From positions 117,572,445 through 117,636,444 of the forward strand of contig NC_092053.1 in the NCBI RefSeq assembly GCF_003086295.3: a DNA stretch of 64,000 nt. The letters are read 5' to 3'. The DNA comes from Arachis hypogaea (Eukaryota; Streptophyta; Magnoliopsida; Fabales; Fabaceae). The notes under the pieces were generated by a model. It saw nothing but the letters and a program-made list of their open reading frames with translations, had not been told where the DNA came from and ran no database searches. Within the stretch, counting starts at the first letter, position 1, and each line of letters begins with the position of its first letter. Of this stretch, positions 1-10,314 are shown in pieces. Made by a program: the position numbers and the translations under genes.

Positions 1-11
1 GATTTTATTAA

Positions 12-176
12 GAGTAAAGTATCATTTATGTCCCTAACGTTTGGGGTAAGTTTCAAACCTATCCCTAACGTTTTAAACGTCCTATTTGTGTCCCAAACGT
101 TTCTAAATCGAATCAATGTTGTCCTACCGTCCAAATGACTAACATTTGGTTAACGGTGTTGCATACATGGACATTA
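12..176 (+). repeat. Left terminal inverted repeat of MULE-1
   Basis: About 165 bp that matches the reverse complement of 13336-13500 with scattered substitutions. It holds the direct motif CCCTAACGTTT and ends near TGGACATTA. MULE TIRs usually contain the promoter of the adjacent gene, here the plus-strand GRF gene. Confidence 0.9.
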
Positions 177-349
177 CTGTACACAGTGGCAGGGCATTTT
201 TATGTGACCGTTATTGAATTAAAAATAAAAGAAAAAAGAAACAGATAAACAGCAAAGAATGGTCCTCTTCGAAACCCTAATTCTACAAATCTTCTCTCTT
301 CTTTGATGCTGCACCTTCTGCGAAGCTCGACTTCTCTGGTTGAAAAAGG

Positions 350-526
350 ATGGAGGCTGATGTAAGCCAATCTGAAGTGACATACGGCAGCAAGCATGCG
401 ACACGAAATAGAAACCAGGCACGTCGAAGGAGGACAATTTGCTACTGTGGGGAACGGCCTGTGCTCGCCACCTCATCAACGGTAGAAAATCCCGGGCGGA
501 GGTTCTGGGGTTGCGTTAACTTTGGG
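350..526 (+). pseudogene. GRF-type zinc-finger gene, first exon only (MULE-1 accessory gene)
   Basis: The ATG lies about 175 bp inside the left TIR and opens 59 codons: a basic, Ser/Asn/Arg-rich start, then CYCGERPVLATSST, NPGRRFWGC and VNFG. The C-x-C-G, T-S-S-T, N-P-G-R and F-x-x-C spacing is that of the GRF zinc finger, a nucleic-acid-binding fold (Cys31, Cys33 and Cys55 visible). The exon ends in phase 0 at GTGAGT (527). The fourth ligand would come from a second exon, which is absent: downstream sequence is the antisense of the transposase 3' end. A homologous gene with the same intron position lies in MULE-3 (52409-52927). It is probably the partner gene of the transposase, truncated by deletion. 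Confidence 0.75.
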
Positions 527-894
527 GTGAGTTTTAGCCATCCGTTTCAGTTTAGGCCTTCCAATGGGTTTTCTATAGACTGGTGGCAAAACGTCATCAA
601 ATTGTGTCTTCACCCACAGGTTGGGGCCATTTACTGGATACACCACATGTTGGTAGCACTCAGAGTAAGTTTCTTTCTTGTAACAGTTTGCAACAAAGTT
701 GTCCACATTGAAGCACATCTTCCTAATGCAGGTCATGGCATGGGCACAGGGGATTCCGGACAACTGAAACTTCCTGCACGAACACTCGTGATTCTTCAAG
801 TCAACCACGAACTTCTCTTTGCCTCCATGGATGCTAGTTACCTCATATTTGTCACGACCAGCATAGATGCTCACCCACTTACCACTTGCATCAG

Positions 895-2524
895 TGGTGC
901 ACGAAATTGTGATACATATCCATGGCTTCAAAGGCCTAGTGCTCTGATCTAGTTTTATTGTCTGTCACAACTTCGATACAACTAACCAGCAAGTGCACTG
1001 GGTCGTCCAAGTAATACCTTACGTGAGTAAGGGTCGAATCCCACGGAGATTGTTGGTATGAAGCAAGCTATGGTCACCTTGTAAATCTCAGTCAGGCAGA
1101 TATAAAGTGATAATGGTGTTTTCGAATTTAATATAATAAAATAGGGATAGAGATACTTATGTAAATCATTGGTAGGAATTTCAGATAAGCGAATGGAGAT
1201 GCTTTTCGTTCCTCTGAACCTCTGCTTTCCTGCTATCTTCATCCAATCTGTCTTACTCCTTTCCATGGCTGGCTGTATGCAAGGGCATCACCGTTGTCAG
1301 TGGCTACATCCCCTCCTCTCAGTGAATAATATGCTCACGCACCCTGTCACGGCACGGCTATTCATCTGTCGGTTCCCGATCATGCTGGAATAGGATTCAC
1401 CCTCCTTTTGCGTCTGTCACTAACGCCCAGCACTCGCGAGTTTGAAGCTCGTCACAGTCATTCAATCATTGAATCCTACTCGGAATACCACAGACAAGGT
1501 TTAGACTTTCCGGATTCTCTTGAATGCCGCCATCATTCTAGCTTACGCCACGAAGATTCTGGTTAGGAGATCTAAGAGATACTCATTCTAGCTTAATTCA
1601 TGTAGAACAGAAGTGTTTGTCAGGCACGCGTTCATAAGGGAGAAGGATGATGAGCGTCACACATAATCATCACCTTCATCACGTTCTTGGGTGCGAATGG
1701 ATATCTTAGAAGCGAAATAAGAAGAATTGAATAGAAAATAGTAGTACTTTGCATTAATCTTTGAGGAACAGCAGAGCTCCACACCTTAATCTATGAAGTG
1801 TAGAAACTCTACCGTTAAAAATACATAAGTGAAAGATCCAGGCATGGCCGAGAGGCCAGCCCCTCTGATCTAAGAACCAGGCATCCAAAGATGTCAAATA
1901 CAATAGTAAGAGGTCCTATTTATAATAAACTAGCTACTAGGGTTTACATGAGTGAGTAATTGATGCATAAATCCACTTCCTGGGCCCACTTGGTGTGTGT
2001 TTGGGCTGAGCTTAAGTGTAGCACGTGCAGAGGCCATTTGTGGAGTTGAACGCCAGTTTTTGTGCCAGTTTGGGCGTTCAACTCTGGTTTTGGATCCTTT
2101 TCTGGCGCTGGACGCCAGATTTGGGCAGAGAGCTGGCGTTGAACGCCAGTTTACGTCATCAATTCTTGGCCAAAGTATGGACTATTATATATTGCTGGAA
2201 AGCCCTGGATGTCTACTTTCCAACACAATTGGAAGCGCGCCATTTCGAGTTTTGTAGCTCCAGATAATCCACTTTGAGTGCAGGGAGGTCAGAATCCAAC
2301 AGCATCAGCAGTCCTTTTTGAACCTCTGAATCTGATTTCTGCTCAAGTCCCTCAATTTCAGCCAGAAAATACCTGAAATCATAGAAAAACACACAAACTC
2401 ATAGTAAAGTCCAGAAATGTGAATTTAACATAAAATCTATTAAAAACATCCCTAAAAGTAACTAGATCCTACTAAAAACATACTAAAAATAATGTCAAAA
2501 AGCGTATAAATTATCCGCTCATCA
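895..2524 (-). repeat. 3' LTR of the gypsy element
   Basis: Direct copy of 8685-10314 at an offset of 7790 bp. Differences by eye: G/A near 1032, T/A near 2266, T/C near 2382 and T/C near 2490. It contains the palindromes CTGGCGCTGGACGCCAG (2102-2118) and CTGGCGTTGAACGCCAG (2133-2149). Confidence 0.95.
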
Positions 2525-3792
2525 CAACACCAAACTTAAATTGTTGCTTGTCCCCAAGCAACTGAAAATCAAAATAGGATAAAAAGAATAGAATATACTA
2601 TAAATTCCAAACTATCAATGAAACAGAGCTTCAATCATATGAGCGGGACTTATAGCTTTTTGCCTCTTGAATAGTTTTGGCATCTCACTTTATCCATTGA
2701 GGTTCAGAATGATTGGCATCTATAGGAACTCAGATTTCAGATAGTGTTATTGACTCTCCTAGTTCAGTATGATGATTCTCGAACACAGCTTCTTCATGAG
2801 TCTTGGCCGTGGCCCTAAGCACTTTGTTTTCCAGTATTACCACCGGATACATAAATGCCACAGACACATAATTGGGTGAACCTTTTCAGATTGTGACTCA
2901 GCTTTGCTAAAGTCCCCAATTAGAGGTGTCCAGGGTTCTTAAGCACACTCTTCTTTTGCTTTGGACCTTGACTTTAACCGCTCAGTCTCAAGTTTTCACT
3001 TGACACCTACACGCCACAAGCACATGGTTAGGGACAGCTTGGTTTAGCCGCTTAGACCAGGATTTTATTCCTTTAGGCCCTCCTATCCACTGATGCTCAA
3101 AGCCTTGGGATCCTTTTTATTTGCCCTTGCCTTTTGGTTTTAAGGGTTATTGGCTTTTTCTGCTTGCTTTTTCTTTTTCTTTCTATTTTTTTTTCTTCTA
3201 CATTTTTTTTTCGCCTATTTTTTTTTCTGCAAGCTTTGTTCTTTGCTACTTTTTCTTGCTTCAAGAATCATTTTTATGATTTTTCAGATTATTAAATAAC
3301 ATGTCTCCTAGTCATCATTCTTTCAAGAGCCAACATATTTAACATTCTTAAACAACAACTTCAAAAGACATATGCACTGTTCAAGCATACATTCAGAAAA
3401 CAAAAAGCATTGTCACCACATCAATATAATTAAACTGAGTTCAAAGATAAATTCGAAACTCATGTACTTCTTGTTCTTTTGAATTAAAACATTTTTCATT
3501 TAAGAGAGGTGATGGATTCATAGGACATTCATATCTTTAAGACAGAGTTACTAACTACTAATGATCATGTAATGAAGACACAAACACAGATAAGCACATA
3601 GAAAACGAAAAAACAGAGAAAGTAAGAACAAGGAATGAGTCCACCTTGGTGATGTCCTTGAGCTCTTCTATGTCTCTTCCTTGTCTTTGCTGCTCCTCCT
3701 TCATTGCTTTTAGATCTTCTCTGATTTCATGAAGGATGATGGAGTGCTCTTGATATTCCACCCTTAGTTGCTTCCAATAATTGTGTGGAAGA

Positions 3793-3865
3793 AGATGTAT
3801 CCCCTGAGGTATCTCAGGGATCTCTTGATTTGCAGTCAAATGTTCTACCACTGAGCTATAGACCC
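3793..3865 (-). other. tRNA-Cys-like fragment inside the gypsy element
   Basis: The minus strand reads GGGTCTATAGCTCAGTGGTA then GAACATTTGACTGCAAATCA. This matches a tRNA acceptor 5' strand, D-arm and anticodon arm (stem TTTGA/TCAAG, loop CTGCAAA with anticodon GCA). The T-arm position holds CCTGAG-ATAC-CTCAGG, a stem without a normal T-loop, and the 3' acceptor strand does not match. It lies in the element's sense orientation. It is a degenerate tRNA-derived insertion, not a functional tRNA gene. Confidence 0.6.
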
Positions 3866-4314
3866 TTGATGGAAGCTTTTGTCTTCCCTTTTCTTCTTTC
3901 TAGAGGCTTCTCTGGCCTTAGGTGCCATCAATGGTTATGGAAAAAAAACAAAAAAGCTATGCTTTTTACCACACCAAACTTAGAATGTTGCTCGCCCTCG
4001 AGCAAAAGAAGAAAGACTGAAGAATAAGAAGAAGATATGGAGGAGATGGATGGGAGTGTGTGTTCGGCCATATGGGTGGGATTGGGTGGGAGAGAGATGT
4101 TGAATTTTGAAGGTAGTGGGTGTATGGATATGAGTGGTAATTGGAAAGTAGAAGGGATGATCATGAATGGGAAGAGAGATGATGAGGTAGGTGGGGATCC
4201 TGTGGGGTCCACAGATCCTGAGGTGATCCTGTGAGGTCCACAGATCTTGAGGTGTCAAGGCATTTACATCCCTGCACCAATTTAGGCATGCAAAATGCCC
4301 TTGCACACAACTCT

Positions 4315-4423
4315 GGGCGTTCAGCGCCAGGTTGGTGCCCATTTTGGGCGTTCAACGCCCATTTGCTGCCATTTCTGGCGTTGAACGCCAGAACTATGCT
4401 CTGTTCTGGCGTTTGAACGCCAG
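4315..4423 (-). repeat. Cluster of GGCGTT hairpin palindromes
   Basis: Four short inverted repeats sit within 110 bp: GGGCGTTCAGCGCC, GGGCGTTCAACGCCC (4346-4360), CTGGCGTTGAACGCCAG (4375-4391) and CTGGCGTTTGAACGCCAG (4406-4423). The same motif occurs in both LTRs. Its role is unknown. Confidence 0.8.
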
Positions 4424-4628
4424 ACAGATGCTCCTCCAGGGTGTGATTTTTCTTCTGCTGTTTTTGATTCCGTTTTCAATTTTTATATTTATTTTGTGAC
4501 TCCTCATGATCATGAACCTATAAAGATACATAACTAAGAAAAATATAGTTAGATAAATAAACATTGGGTTGCCTCCCAACAAGCGCTTCTTTAATGTCAA
4601 TAGCTTGACAGTGGGCTCTCATGGAGCC

Positions 4629-6956
4629 TCACAGATGTGCAGAGCTTTGTTGAGACTTTCCAACACCAAACCTAGAGTTTGGATATGGGAGTTCAACACC
4701 AAACTTAGAGTTTGGTTGTGGCCTCCTAACACCAAACTTAGAGTTTGACTGTGGGGGCTCTAGTTGACTCTGCTTGGAGAGAAGCTTTTTCTGCTTCCTC
4801 CCCATGGTTGCAGAGGGAGATCCTTGAGTTTTAAACACAAGGGAGTTCTCATTCCATTGAAGGAATATTTCACCTCTGTCAACATCAATCACAGCTCTTG
4901 CTGTGGCCAGGAAAGGTCTTCCTAGGATGATGGATTCATCCTCTTCCTTTCCAGTATCCAGGACTATGAAATCAGCAGGGATGTAAAGGCTTTCAACCTT
5001 TACTAACACATCCTCTACTTGTCCATAAGCCTGTTTTCTTGAGCTGTCTGCCATCTCTAATGAGATTTTAGCAGCTTGCACCCCATAGATTCCCAGTTTC
5101 TCTATTACAGAGAGGGGCATGAGGTTTATTCCTGAACCAAGGTCACACAGAGCCTTAAAGATCATGGTGCCTATGGTACCGGGTATTATGAACTTTCCAG
5201 GATCCTGTCTCTTCTGAGGCAATGTCAGTTGATCCAGATCACTTAGTTCATTGATGAACAAGGGAGGTTCAACTTCCCAAGCATCAATGCCAAATAATTT
5301 GGCATTCAGCTTCATGATTGCACCAAGAAACTTGGCAGTTTGCTCTTCAGTGACATCCTCATTCTCTGCAGAAGAGGAATACTCATCAGAGCTCATGAAG
5401 GGTATAAGGAGGTTCAATGGAATCTCTATGGTCTCTAGATGAGCCTCAGAGTCCTTTGGTTCCTCAGAGGGAAGCTCCTTATTGATCACTGGATGTCTCA
5501 GGATGTCTTCCTCCTTGGGATTCACGTCCTCTCCTCTCCTCACAGGTTCGGCCATGGCGCTTATGTCAATGGCCTTGCACTCTCCTTTTGGATTCTCTTC
5601 TGCATTGTTTGGGAGAGTACTAGGAGGGAGTTCAGTGATCCTTTTACTCAGCTGGCCCACTTGTGCTTCCAGATTTCTAATGGAAGATCTTGTTTCATTC
5701 ATGAAACTTACAGTGGCCTTAGATAGATCAGAGACTAAGTTTGCTAAATTAGAAGTATTTTGTTCAGAGTTCTCTGTCTGTTGCTGAGTGGATGATGGAA
5801 AAGGCTTGCTATTGCTAAACCTGTTTCTTCCACCATTATTAAAGCCTTGTTGAGGCTTTTGATCCTTCCATGAGAGATTTGGATGATTTCTCCATGATGA
5901 GTTATAGGTGTTTCCATAAGGTTCACCTAAATAAGTCACCTCTGCTATTGCAGGGTTCTCAGGATCATAGGCTTCTTCTTCAGAAGATGCCTCTTGAGTA
6001 CTGTTGGATGCAGCTTGCATTCCATGCAGACTCTGAGAAATCATATTGACTTGCTGAGTCAATATTTTGTTCTGAGCCAATATGGCATTCAGAGTATCAA
6101 CTTCAAGAACTCCCTTCTTCATAGGCGTCCCATTACTCACAGGATTCCTTTCAGAAGTGTACATGAACTGGTTATTAGCAACCATGTCAATGAGTTCTTG
6201 AGCTTCTGCAGGCGTTTTCTTTAGGTGAATGGATCCACCTGCAGAAGTGTCCAGTGACATCTTTGATAGCTCAGATAAACCATCATAGAATATATCCAGG
6301 ATGGTCCATTCTGAAAGCATGTCAGAAGGACACTTTTTGGTCAACTGTTTGTATCTTTCCCAAGCTTCATAGAGGGATTCACCTTCTTTCTGTCTGAAGG
6401 TTTGAACATCAGCTCTAAGCTTGCTCAGCTTTTGAGGAGGAAAGTACTTGGCTAAGAAAGCCGTGACCAGCTTATCCCAAGAGTTCAGGCTATCTTTGGG
6501 TTGAGAATCCAACCATAATCTAGCTCTGTCTCTTACAGCAAAAGGGAAAAGCATGAGCCTGTAGACTTCAGGATCTATTCCACTAGTCTTAACAGTATCA
6601 CATATCTGCAAGAATTCAGTTAAGAACTGAAAAGGATCTTCAGATGGAAGTCCATGAAACTTGCAGTTCTGCTGCATTAGAGAAACTAACTGAGGTTTCA
6701 GCTCAAAGTTGTTTTCTCCAATGGCAGGAATGGAGATGCTTCTTCCATGTAAATTGGAATTAGGTGCAGTAAAGTCACCAAGCATCTTCCTTACATTATT
6801 ATTATTTTCGGCTGCCATCTCCTCTGCCTGTTCGAAAATTTCTGAAAGATTATCTCTGGATTGTTGTATTTTAGCTTCTCTTAATTTTCTCTTCAGAGTC
6901 CTTTCAGGTTCTGGATCTGCTTCCACAAGAATGTTCTTATCCTTGCTCCTGCTCAT
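4629..6956 (-). CDS. Gag-protease polyprotein of the gypsy element
   Basis: An intact 775-residue reading frame starts at the ATG at 6956. Residues about 85-270 form a plant retrotransposon gag domain (FHGLPSEDPFQFL, RARLWLDSQP, FLAKYFPP, YEAWERYKQL). A linker rich in Q/N/E follows, without a CCHC knuckle. Residues about 580-720 form a retropepsin-like aspartic protease: ALCDLGSGINLMPLSV carries D-L-G at the active-site position and IILGRPFLATARAVID is the second conserved strand. The last 40 residues hold three copies of N-S-K/R-F-G-V, encoded by repeats of the element's ACACCAAACTT motif. Gag packages element RNA; the protease would cleave the polyprotein. No pol frame follows. Confidence 0.9.
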   Translation of the reverse strand: MSRSKDKNILVEADPEPERTLKRKLREAKIQQSRDNLSEIFEQAEEMAAENNNNVRKMLGDFTAPNSNLHGRSISIPAIGENNFELKPQLVSLMQQNCKFHGLPSEDPFQFLTEFLQICDTVKTSGIDPEVYRLMLFPFAVRDRARLWLDSQPKDSLNSWDKLVTAFLAKYFPPQKLSKLRADVQTFRQKEGESLYEAWERYKQLTKKCPSDMLSEWTILDIFYDGLSELSKMSLDTSAGGSIHLKKTPAEAQELIDMVANNQFMYTSERNPVSNGTPMKKGVLEVDTLNAILAQNKILTQQVNMISQSLHGMQAASNSTQEASSEEEAYDPENPAIAEVTYLGEPYGNTYNSSWRNHPNLSWKDQKPQQGFNNGGRNRFSNSKPFPSSTQQQTENSEQNTSNLANLVSDLSKATVSFMNETRSSIRNLEAQVGQLSKRITELPPSTLPNNAEENPKGECKAIDISAMAEPVRRGEDVNPKEEDILRHPVINKELPSEEPKDSEAHLETIEIPLNLLIPFMSSDEYSSSAENEDVTEEQTAKFLGAIMKLNAKLFGIDAWEVEPPLFINELSDLDQLTLPQKRQDPGKFIIPGTIGTMIFKALCDLGSGINLMPLSVIEKLGIYGVQAAKISLEMADSSRKQAYGQVEDVLVKVESLYIPADFIVLDTGKEEDESIILGRPFLATARAVIDVDRGEIFLQWNENSLVFKTQGSPSATMGRKQKKLLSKQSQLEPPQSNSKFGVRRPQPNSKFGVELPYPNSRFGVGKSQQSSAHL

Positions 6957-8660
6957 AATACAAGGAAGAATGGACAGAAAAATGATAATAATAATAGGGA
7001 TCCTTTATACCATAGTATAGGGATCACAAATGGAAGAAGAGGGGGAGATAAAGAATGTGATGTAAAGGAAGAAACACAACTGTGAGAATGGAAGAGATGT
7101 GAGATGAGATGTTAGGATATGAATGAATAAATAGAATAGGATGTGGGAGGTATAATTTTCGAAAATTATTTTGAAAAGGAGTTAGTGATTTTTGAAAATT
7201 GGTTTTTGAAAATTTGTTAGTATTTTTCGAAAATTTTTGAAATAAAAATAAAAAATAAAAATAATTAGTTAATAAAAAAGGAATTTTTGAAAAAGGGGAG
7301 ATATTTTCGAAAATTAGAGAGAGAGAGTTAGTTAGGTAGTTTTGAAAAAGTTAAGAAACAAACAAAAAGTTAGTTAGTTAGTTGAAACAAATTTTGAAAA
7401 GATAAGAAGTTAGGAGGTTAGAAAAGATATTTTGAAAAGATATTTTTGAAAAAGATAAGATAAGAAGATATTTTTAAAAAGATATGATAGAAATTAGTTT
7501 TTGAAAAAGATTTGATTTTTAAAATCACAATTAATGACTTGATTCATAAGAAATCACAAGATATGATTCTAGGACTTAAAGTTTGAATCTTTCTTAACAA
7601 GCAAGTAACAAACTTCAAATTTTTGAATCAAAACATTAATTGATTAGTTATTTTCGAAAATTTTATATAAAAATAAGAAAAAGATTTTTGAAAAATATTT
7701 TTGGAATTTTCGAAAATAACTAAGGATTTTGAAAAAGATTTGATTTTTGAAAAAGATTTTGAAAAAGATAAGATTTTCAAATTGAAAATTTGATTTGACT
7801 CATTGGCAACAACTTAATTTTTAAAAATTTTTGAAAAAGTCAACTCAAATTTTCAAATTTGATGAGAGAAAAAGGGAAAGATATTTTTTTTTTATTTTTG
7901 AAATTTTTATGAAAAACATGAAAAATATGCAATGCATGAAATTTTTAGATCAAAACATGTGATGCATGTAAGAATGCTATGAATGTCAAGATGAACACCA
8001 AGAACACTTTGAATGCCAAGATGAACATCATAGACACAATTTTGAAAAACTTTTAATGCAAAGAAAACATGCAAGACACCAAACTTAGAATTCTTTAATG
8101 CTTACGCACTAAGAATTCAAGAATGCATATGATAAACATGAAAAGACACAAAACAAAAAATCATCAAGATCAAACAAGAGGACTTACCAAGAACAACTTG
8201 AAGATCATGAAGAACACTATAAATGCATGATTTTTCGAAAATATTGCAAGATGCATATGCAATTGACACCAAACTTATAACATGACACATGACTCAAACA
8301 AGAAACAGAAAAATATTTTTGATTTTTATGATTTTCTAATTTTTTTTTTTTGTATTTTCTTTTAATTTTTTCGAAAATATTTGGGAAAAAGGAAGCAATG
8401 AATTCATAGTCCTCAATCAAAATCCTGGGAATTAGACATGGCTTAATAGCCAGCCAAGCTAAAACATGTTATATGAGACACTAGAATTCATTCTCAAAAA
8501 TTTTGAAGAAAAATATATTTTTGAAAACATTTTTATTTTTTTTCGAAAACAGATGAGAGATTTTTGAAAATATTTTTGAGAGATTTTTGAAAACAAAACG
8601 AAAAGAAAATTACCCAATCTGAGCAACAAGATGAACCGTCAGTTGTCCAAACTCGAACAA
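6957..8660 (-). other. Leader region of the gypsy element
   Basis: AT-rich sequence between the primer-binding site and gag, dominated by variants of TTTTGAAAA and TTTTCGAAAATT. It contains two more ACACCAAACTT motifs (8076 and 8266). No reading frame of note; it presumably holds the packaging signal. Confidence 0.6.
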
Positions 8661-8678
8661 TCCCCGGCAACGGCGCCA
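8661..8678 (-). other. Primer-binding site complementary to tRNA-Asp
   Basis: The minus strand reads TGGCGCCGTTGCCGGGGA, six bases inside the 5' LTR. Its complement, TCCCCGGCAACGGCGCCA, is the 3' end (with CCA) of plant tRNA-Asp(GUC) as I remember it. This is a common primer for Athila/Tat-type plant gypsy elements. It fixes the direction of the element. Confidence 0.88.
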
Positions 8679-8684
8679 AAAACT

Positions 8685-10314
8685 TGGTGCACGAAATTGT
8701 GATACATATCCATGGCTTCAAAGGCCTAGTGCTCTGATCTAGTTTTATTGTCTGTCACAACTTCGATACAACTAACCAGCAAGTGCACTGGGTCGTCCAA
8801 GTAATACCTTACGTGAGTAAGAGTCGAATCCCACGGAGATTGTTGGTATGAAGCAAGCTATGGTCACCTTGTAAATCTCAGTCAGGCAGATATAAAGTGA
8901 TAATGGTGTTTTCGAATTTAATATAATAAAATAGGGATAGAGATACTTATGTAAATCATTGGTAGGAATTTCAGATAAGCGAATGGAGATGCTTTTCGTT
9001 CCTCTGAACCTCTGCTTTCCTGCTATCTTCATCCAATCTGTCTTACTCCTTTCCATGGCTGGCTGTATGCAAGGGCATCACCGTTGTCAGTGGCTACATC
9101 CCCTCCTCTCAGTGAATAATATGCTCACGCACCCTGTCACGGCACGGCTATTCATCTGTCGGTTCCCGATCATGCTGGAATAGGATTCACCCTCCTTTTG
9201 CGTCTGTCACTAACGCCCAGCACTCGCGAGTTTGAAGCTCGTCACAGTCATTCAATCATTGAATCCTACTCGGAATACCACAGACAAGGTTTAGACTTTC
9301 CGGATTCTCTTGAATGCCGCCATCATTCTAGCTTACGCCACGAAGATTCTGGTTAGGAGATCTAAGAGATACTCATTCTAGCTTAATTCATGTAGAACAG
9401 AAGTGTTTGTCAGGCACGCGTTCATAAGGGAGAAGGATGATGAGCGTCACACATAATCATCACCTTCATCACGTTCTTGGGTGCGAATGGATATCTTAGA
9501 AGCGAAATAAGAAGAATTGAATAGAAAATAGTAGTACTTTGCATTAATCTTTGAGGAACAGCAGAGCTCCACACCTTAATCTATGAAGTGTAGAAACTCT
9601 ACCGTTAAAAATACATAAGTGAAAGATCCAGGCATGGCCGAGAGGCCAGCCCCTCTGATCTAAGAACCAGGCATCCAAAGATGTCAAATACAATAGTAAG
9701 AGGTCCTATTTATAATAAACTAGCTACTAGGGTTTACATGAGTGAGTAATTGATGCATAAATCCACTTCCTGGGCCCACTTGGTGTGTGTTTGGGCTGAG
9801 CTTAAGTGTAGCACGTGCAGAGGCCATTTGTGGAGTTGAACGCCAGTTTTTGTGCCAGTTTGGGCGTTCAACTCTGGTTTTGGATCCTTTTCTGGCGCTG
9901 GACGCCAGATTTGGGCAGAGAGCTGGCGTTGAACGCCAGTTTACGTCATCAATTCTTGGCCAAAGTATGGACTATTATATATTGCTGGAAAGCCCTGGAT
10001 GTCTACTTTCCAACACAATTGGAAGCGCGCCATTTCGAGTTTTGTAGCTCCAGAAAATCCACTTTGAGTGCAGGGAGGTCAGAATCCAACAGCATCAGCA
10101 GTCCTTTTTGAACCTCTGAATCTGATTTCTGCTCAAGTCCCTCAATTTCAGCCAGAAAATACCTGAAATCACAGAAAAACACACAAACTCATAGTAAAGT
10201 CCAGAAATGTGAATTTAACATAAAATCTATTAAAAACATCCCTAAAAGTAACTAGATCCTACTAAAAACATACTAAAAACAATGTCAAAAAGCGTATAAA
10301 TTATCCGCTCATCA
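8685..10314 (-). repeat. 5' LTR of the gypsy element
   Basis: Near-identical to 895-2524. As the upstream LTR for leftward transcription it holds the promoter. It is followed on the right by the target duplication ATCAG. Confidence 0.95.
9707..9714 (-). promoter_or_regulatory. TATA box of the retrotransposon promoter
   Basis: Read on the minus strand this is TATAAATA followed by GGACCTCTTAC, inside the 5' LTR and correctly oriented for transcription of gag. The equivalent in the other LTR is at 1917-1924. Confidence 0.55.

Larger units (their letters stand above)
2525..4628 (-). other. Gypsy interior between gag-pro and the 3' LTR
   Basis: No pol domains are visible. Next to the LTR the minus strand ends in AAGTTTGGTGTTG, the probable polypurine-type primer. 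The region holds T-rich runs (3140-3250), a coding-like minus-strand stretch at 3558-3851 rich in charged residues (YWKQLRVEYQEHS, coiled-coil-like) that includes a tRNA-like segment, and GGCGTT palindromes at 4315-4423. I assign no function to the short frame. Confidence 0.6.
895..10314 (-). mobile_element. Non-autonomous Ty3/gypsy retrotransposon, young insertion
   Basis: The 9420-bp element is flanked by a perfect 5-bp duplication, ATCAG at 890-894 and 10315-10319. The LTRs (895-2524 and 8685-10314) start TGGTGCACG and end CTCATCA on the plus strand. I count about four substitutions in 1630 bp between them, so the insertion is recent. Transcription is leftward: the primer-binding site lies inside the right LTR and gag-pro is on the minus strand. 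I find no reverse transcriptase, RNase H or integrase in the 6.2-kb interior, so it must borrow pol from a relative. The gag type suggests the Athila/Tat side of Ty3/gypsy. It resembles the non-autonomous families known in peanut; the family name is not assigned. Confidence 0.93.

Noticed and set aside
982..1266. Reading frames in both LTRs (982-1266, 1169-1393, 1997-2267 and copies at +7790)
   Set aside because: They are identical in the two LTRs, non-coding in character, and opposite or unrelated to gag.
8661..8678. tRNA-Asp 3' end as a tRNA gene
   Set aside because: Only the 18-nt primer complement is present, at the position of a primer-binding site.
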